Assembly: GCF_035582795.1 (NCBI RefSeq)
Contig: NC_134366.1
Coordinates: 173,480,362 to 173,544,361 of the forward strand
Direction: 5' to 3'
Origin: Mycteria americana
Taxonomy: Eukaryota; Chordata; Aves; Ciconiiformes; Ciconiidae
DNA: 64,000 nt
Position numbers and translations under genes: made by a program. The first letter of the stretch is position 1; each line of letters starts with the position of its first letter. A model generated the notes under the pieces. The model had not been told where the DNA came from, did not search any database, and saw only the letters and a list, made by a program, of their open reading frames with translations. Positions 59,049 to 64,000 of this stretch are shown piece after piece.

Positions 59049-61972
59049 AAGTTTGACCCTCAGTCTGAATTTGCAATTATTTCAGGACCAAACCCTATAT
59101 TTCTGTTAGCAAAGTATTTTGCCCTAGATTAAAGGGTGAACTTCAATTATAACCCCAATAAAGGTCCTCCTGATTTAACAGGACAGGACAGAGGGAGGAA
59201 ATACCACCTCCCAATACTCACACTAGCTGCAAAGCTGTGTGTTTATTAGGTTTTAAAGTTATTCCAAACATGTAACTACTCATCATCCAGCAACAGCCAG
59301 AAGGGAAAGGGAAAAAAAAAAAAGAAAGAAAAGGAAAAAAGATGTTGTTGAAAAGTTTTGAAAACAAGCAAACTGTATGTTTGCTGAGTCTTCCCCCATC
59401 TGCTCCTCTCCATAGCAGTAACTGCATTTGCTGCTGTATTTCACTTTGTTCTCTCAGTCTTAAGTAACAGACCCCATCTAATTGCAGTTTTGCCTGCAAA
59501 TATACAGCCTGATTGGTTTTAGCCAGCCTTTTTTTTTTAACATCTCTGCAGGATGTAGAAAGCCCCTAATGTTCCCACCAACATAATGCAAGCGAAAGTG
59601 AGTGGCAGGGGGTGGCTGTTGTGTCCATTAGGACACTAAGAGCCAGAAAACTTGTCAGGTCACGTGGACAACAACAGCCAGCATCTTCTCTGGATGGTGA
59701 AGCCTAAGCGTGAAACCCACAAACCCTGAACAACTCTGGCATTTCAGGGCACATCCTCATCAAGGTGTTTCTGCAGCTCTGGGTATGGCCCACCATGCCA
59801 GGGAGGATGCTGTGGACTCTGTGAAGCACTCACCATTCCTTCTGGGTGGCGTGGGCAGTGTGAGTCCACTCTCCCCCTTCACTTGCCTTCCAGCAACACA
59901 AAAATAACAATCTCCTGCTGATTCAGCCTGTGAGAAAGGGACTGGGGTTTCATCTGGGAGCTTTTTCCTCCCTAAGATGGAAGGATACAGGCTGTTAGCT
60001 AATGACACATAGGGATTAAAAAAACAACCCTTCTGTTGCTTAAGTGGCTGAGTTTGAAAAATGCCAGCCAAGTATTGTGTGTAGAGAGGGATATAGATAC
60101 ACATGCTTAGAGGCAGACATGTATTTCTAAAATAAAAATTACTCTTTTAACGGAACAATACAAATATCTGTAAAGCTGTGGACAGATTTGCAGATAGATG
60201 ATATTTTCCCAGTAGCAGGGGGAGTCTCTTTTGTTGGCAGAATGCTGTCGTGCAGGACATGCCAGCATGTCTCCATATTGCACTCACACTGACAATGTGA
60301 AAACTAATTGGAATAGTACCCACACGCAGCTGCTGGGCTTCCCCCAGGAGAAGACGCAGCCCACACGTGGTGTAGGTGGGTGCGTGCGATGTAGGTCATG
60401 GCACATCACTTTGCTTTGCGAGGGCAACCTCCTTGGTGGGTGACTGACAAGTGTTTCCCTCTGCGTCTTCAGCAAGTCTGGCAGACACTGTTAGCTCTAG
60501 GGTTGTCTAATTATACCCAGTGTGTTAGGACAAGAAATAAGAGATGAGTCTGTAAAACTCGAAGTGGGGCGAGAAATTGGAGCAAGGATTCCTTCCAGTT
60601 CTCACCTAATCGATTTCTTCAGCTCATTCTGGGGCAAAAACATTGCAGGGTCAGAATACGGAGGAGACCGTATGATTCCCAGCATGCCAACAGCCTGAAT
60701 CATGATGGAGGAGATCTTTTCCATAGCTAAATGCTTTCACTGGTGCATTCAGAAAGGCACTAATGCAACAGCAAACCCACAGGTGGATTTTGGTTATAGT
60801 CCAATGGTGAAATAGAGCATTTGTAGAAGATGCCCAGGTCTGGAGACACGTGCTGCTAAGTGCATCTGGGGCAGTACAACACTGTAGGCTCACCCTCCCA
60901 GGTTGTGGGTGCATTAGCTGGCCTCTGGGACAGAGCTCTTCAAGACATTTTAGCTCTCCTAAAGCAGTAACTAGCCATAGGATGACTGTATCCTTGACCA
61001 AGCTAAGTCAGGTGCATCCCTCTTGACTAATTCTGGACCACACCCTCCCAGCTCCCCAGTTCTGGGATAACTTCAGGCAGAGAAATCTCTTGCCCAGGGT
61101 GGGTTTCTCCCTCTGAGATAGTCATTCTCAGCTACCTGCACAGTTGGTGGGGAGCGATGCCACAAGGCTGAGGGCACAGTTATCTCTTCCTGCAGCAGGT
61201 GGCTAATGTAGCTTAGAGGAATCACACCCTAAAGATTTCTCTCTTCTGATTATAGAGGGGATTGAAAGTGACCAGCTCAGATTGCGTTCTCTAAGGTAAG
61301 ATGATGTGGAACCCAACCTGACTGTCTGTATTGAAGTTACTGATTCCAAGGACAAAGGCCATCCTTGTTCTTGCATTGTATTGCAGACAGGCAATAGGAC
61401 GTCTGAGAAGGTGCCAGATGCCTGCTCAGATATCAGTATTGAGTCCCACGGTTACGGGATTCCCATCAGTGAGGGTCCTGCTGTCTGCTTTCCTCCTGTC
61501 TAGGAGTATGACTGTCCAGATACAAAGAGCCAAGAAGGCAGATAAGTCATGGTCCTTCCTAAAGACAGAAATGTGCTCCCCACTCCCCATTTCTTTCACA
61601 GGGCCAGACCATTTTGCTATGCAGGCTGGATGCAAACCAAGGCAGGACTGAGGTGGGTGAAACCCTGCCTGGCCTGAGAAGTTCCAGCTGAATGCCACAA
61701 AGCCCTGCCAAGTCCAAAGTGCTTAAAACGCTTGACCAGAGGGTAATGTCTGCAATGTCCCATCATAGTTATCTGTTTGATAGCCTGGCTATAAAACTAA
61801 GGATATGCAAATGTCTGATGTGACCATCTGCACCTATGCATCTTCGTTTCTCTTATCTGCCACAGTCGATTGAGCGCAGATACTGAACTGTTGCACACAC
61901 AGCAATAAAGTCCTTGAAAACAAGAGTTCATTAGTGAAGGAGATTTCAGGATTTATAGGTCATAATACTCCT

Positions 61973-62001
61973 AAAAAAAAAAAAAAAAGGAAAAAAAAAA
62001 A
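61973..62001. repeat. A-rich tract (A16-GG-A11)
   Basis: Two A runs separated by GG. No retrocopied gene or LINE end was recognised upstream, so it is listed as simple sequence and not as a poly(A) tail. Confidence 0.9.
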
Positions 62002-64000
62002 GAGGCATAGCTTGGCTAATTGCAGCTCAAGCCAACCTTTTCGCCTTTGGTGCTAGGTCTTTCCTACCTGTCCTCTTCTACGTTTTTTTCCCCTGAGGGC
62101 TAGTGAGTCCACACTGAGCTCCATGTCCCATCCCAAGGACCACCCAAGTATCTAGTTGGTGGGAATGATCAGGTACAAGGCAATGAAGCTCATGGCATGC
62201 CTTAGCCCGTCCAAGGTGGGTAAGTTCTAGTCAGTGATTTGGGTGTCCAAGTCCAAGTGTTTCTGGAAATAACTAAAAGCCTAGCAACTCCTCCATTTCA
62301 GACAACAAAGGTCCCATGGGTGCTTTAACCACTGTGCTGCTGCTTTTGATGGGAAAAGACTAGCACCTAGAATGTGCAAATGCTGGTCAGCTTGGACTCC
62401 ATTGCTAGGCAAGCGTTGATCATCCCACAGGGCCACTTCTCTCTGCTGACTGAAGAGAGACTCCAGATGATCAGCGCAGGAAAAACACGGCACCGTTGGA
62501 TGGCTTCACGTAGGTGATGAATTCTTCCCCATTGCAGAGTATTTTCAATACACCTCTCCTCCTTGGTGTTAGTGGTCTGCAGACACCTTCATCATCACCT
62601 CAACTTACAGTTGCTCAGGGTGCACAGCTCCTGCCAGGCAGGTGCAAGCAAGTAACTGCAGGAGCAGTCCGTGACTGCTTTCCCTGTTACATGGTAGTCT
62701 GCTGCTATAAGCTTGTCTGTAAAAGTCCAGATGCATTTCAGGACACCAAAATTATGGGGGCCAGTTCTGTTTCTGGAGAAGTCCTCTTTGTCCAGAGGAG
62801 GCACTACAAACCTACCAAGAAAAGACAATAGTGATTTTTTCTTTTGGAGGCATATTCCTCCTGGCGTTTAAAAAGGGAGAGTTCCAAGGGTTTCAACAAG
62901 GCAACATGAAGGCTGTTTCTTCAACTTGATATGTCCTTTCCACTTGTAGGGATGGGTCGGGTAAGGGGCAGTGGATTTGAGTCTGTTCTGTTTAAGGCAA
63001 TCAACTGCTAATTCAGATGACAGGATCTTTATTAAAGCTGGAACAGAAGATAATTTGCATTTAGAGGAAACTCCAAAGGACTCTTCTTTGGCATTAACTC
63101 ATTTGACACAGATAGAGCTAAGGGCACATTCAACTAGAAAGGCAACATATGAAAGACAAATAGCTGCAAAAGCTAGGTTTAAGTTGCAGATTTTAGCTGC
63201 AGTAAATTGGAGTACAGTGTTTATTCATGGTCCTAATGCTGGAGTTCACAACGATGTAGCCAGCCTGCCACTGTGAGTTGAGCCACCTGGCTTAAACCTG
63301 AATCAGAGAGGTCTTCAAGAGTCACATAATGCCTCTGGACAATAGCCTGAGTATACACGATCCTTGGGCCGTCATGTATGCGCAAATTACAGTCCTATCT
63401 ATGCTTTTTCCTCATCTTCCCCCTTCAGTTCTTGCAGAGCAGTAACTGAGTGTCCATTTACACCTCCCTAGATGAAGAGACTCATAATTAAAAAATCAAG
63501 TTCAGCAGCAAGATTTCTTATGTAGGCATCAGAGACCTACTGGAACTTACTAAGGGCAGAGCATAGACTGTAGATTTTCATTCCTCAGTTCAGTTTAACA
63601 TGGTAAGAAATTTAACTAAGGCATACTTTAAGGTCAATTAATAGAGGGGTTTTTTTTTTATTGATAACGTAGTAACTCTTAAAGTCTCAATACTATATGC
63701 CAGACTGATGGGGAGGTCACAGCGCTGAAGAGCACTTAGTGTAAGGGTCCAGCCCAGAGGCACTCTTCCCACTAAAGGATTCCAGTAAACCCAAATTCTT
63801 GGGTTGAGAACAGATGAAAAATGCCTGTTTGGTAAATTCAAAATTATTCCTGAGTTTGTGTTCGTTTCTCAAATTACTGGGACTCAGACAGACAAACAAA
63901 AAACTTAGCAGGAAGCACAAAATCTGTAGGAGACAAAGCATCTCATTTAAAAATAAAATCTTTTGATTTTCTGATTGGAAATGACATTTGTTCAATCAGA

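Larger units (their letters stand above)
53530..64000. other. Intergenic DNA, no gene recognised
   Basis: No gene was recognised over the last 10 kb. Small items are MIR-like cores at 54730-54765 and 57525-57620, A-tracts near 55667 and 58098, a G13 run at 59036-59048, an A-rich tract at 61973-62001, and a 101-codon frame at 62971-63276 without family resemblance. The neighbours of ARC known from mammals (ADGRB1, the LY6/PSCA group) were looked for in open frames and not seen. Confidence 0.35.

Noticed and set aside
61973-62001. Poly(A) tail of a processed pseudogene
   Set aside because: No coding-derived sequence was recognised on either side, and the tract is interrupted by GG.
62971-63276. 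101-codon frame containing RKATYERQIAAKARFKLQIL
   Set aside because: Somewhat protein-like, but no family recognised, no splice or promoter context and no repeat relationship. Kept only as a mention in the region note.
1-64000. CRISPR array, phage genes or bacterial operons
   Set aside because: No regularly spaced repeats and no dense same-strand coding. CR1, MIR-like and ARC sequences show vertebrate nuclear DNA.

Overview
The window looks like avian nuclear DNA. The evidence is truncated CR1 LINEs of the bird type carrying their (ATTCTATG)-like 3' tails, a solo LTR of an avian ERVL-like family, ancient CR1/L3- and MIR-like fragments, tRNA-Phe sequences joined to CR1, and a single-exon ARC coding region that reads as a bird orthologue. 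The LTR family and the composition suit a neoavian bird, but I cannot name the species. Bacterial-style operons, CRISPR arrays and phage genes are absent.

There is one protein-coding gene I am sure of: ARC (activity-regulated cytoskeleton-associated protein), on the minus strand. A TATA-box promoter lies near 18173-18178, followed by an ATG-free leader of about 530 nt, then one uninterrupted 404-codon frame at 17614-16400. A long 3' untranslated region follows, with good minus-strand splice signals (donors at 14830 and 14083, acceptors at 14396 or 14251 and at 13683) and an AATAAA at 11944-11939. Introns confined to the 3' UTR match the mammalian gene plan. Upstream (higher coordinates) lie an (AC)14 tract, a perfect CArG box at 18977-18986, and a candidate enhancer near 22.8-23.2 kb.

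The rest is gene-poor. Layout: 1-11.9 kb, intergenic, with a CR1 (1661-2060) and a solo LTR (2652-3247). 11.9-18.2 kb, ARC. 18.2-31 kb, ARC upstream region, with an old CR1 at 20.27-21.1 kb and possible conserved noncoding blocks. 32-36.1 kb, old CR1/L3-type remnants and the first tRNA-Phe/CR1 composite (34985-35630). 36-46.8 kb, unannotated, with a GC-richer block at 37.9-38.5 kb. 46797-47223, the second tRNA-Phe/CR1 composite, inverted relative to the first. 52290-53525, a fairly young 5'-truncated CR1 with a 373-codon reverse-transcriptase-derived frame. 53.5-64 kb, intergenic with short repeats.

The two observations I rate highest are as follows. (1) Two copies of a composite repeat share the same order: about 60 bp of leader, a tRNA-Phe(GAA) with compensated acceptor-stem changes, a short linker, and a CR1 3' tail. 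(2) This bird ARC extends nine residues beyond the mammalian C-terminus and ends in ATVI, which fits a class I PDZ ligand.
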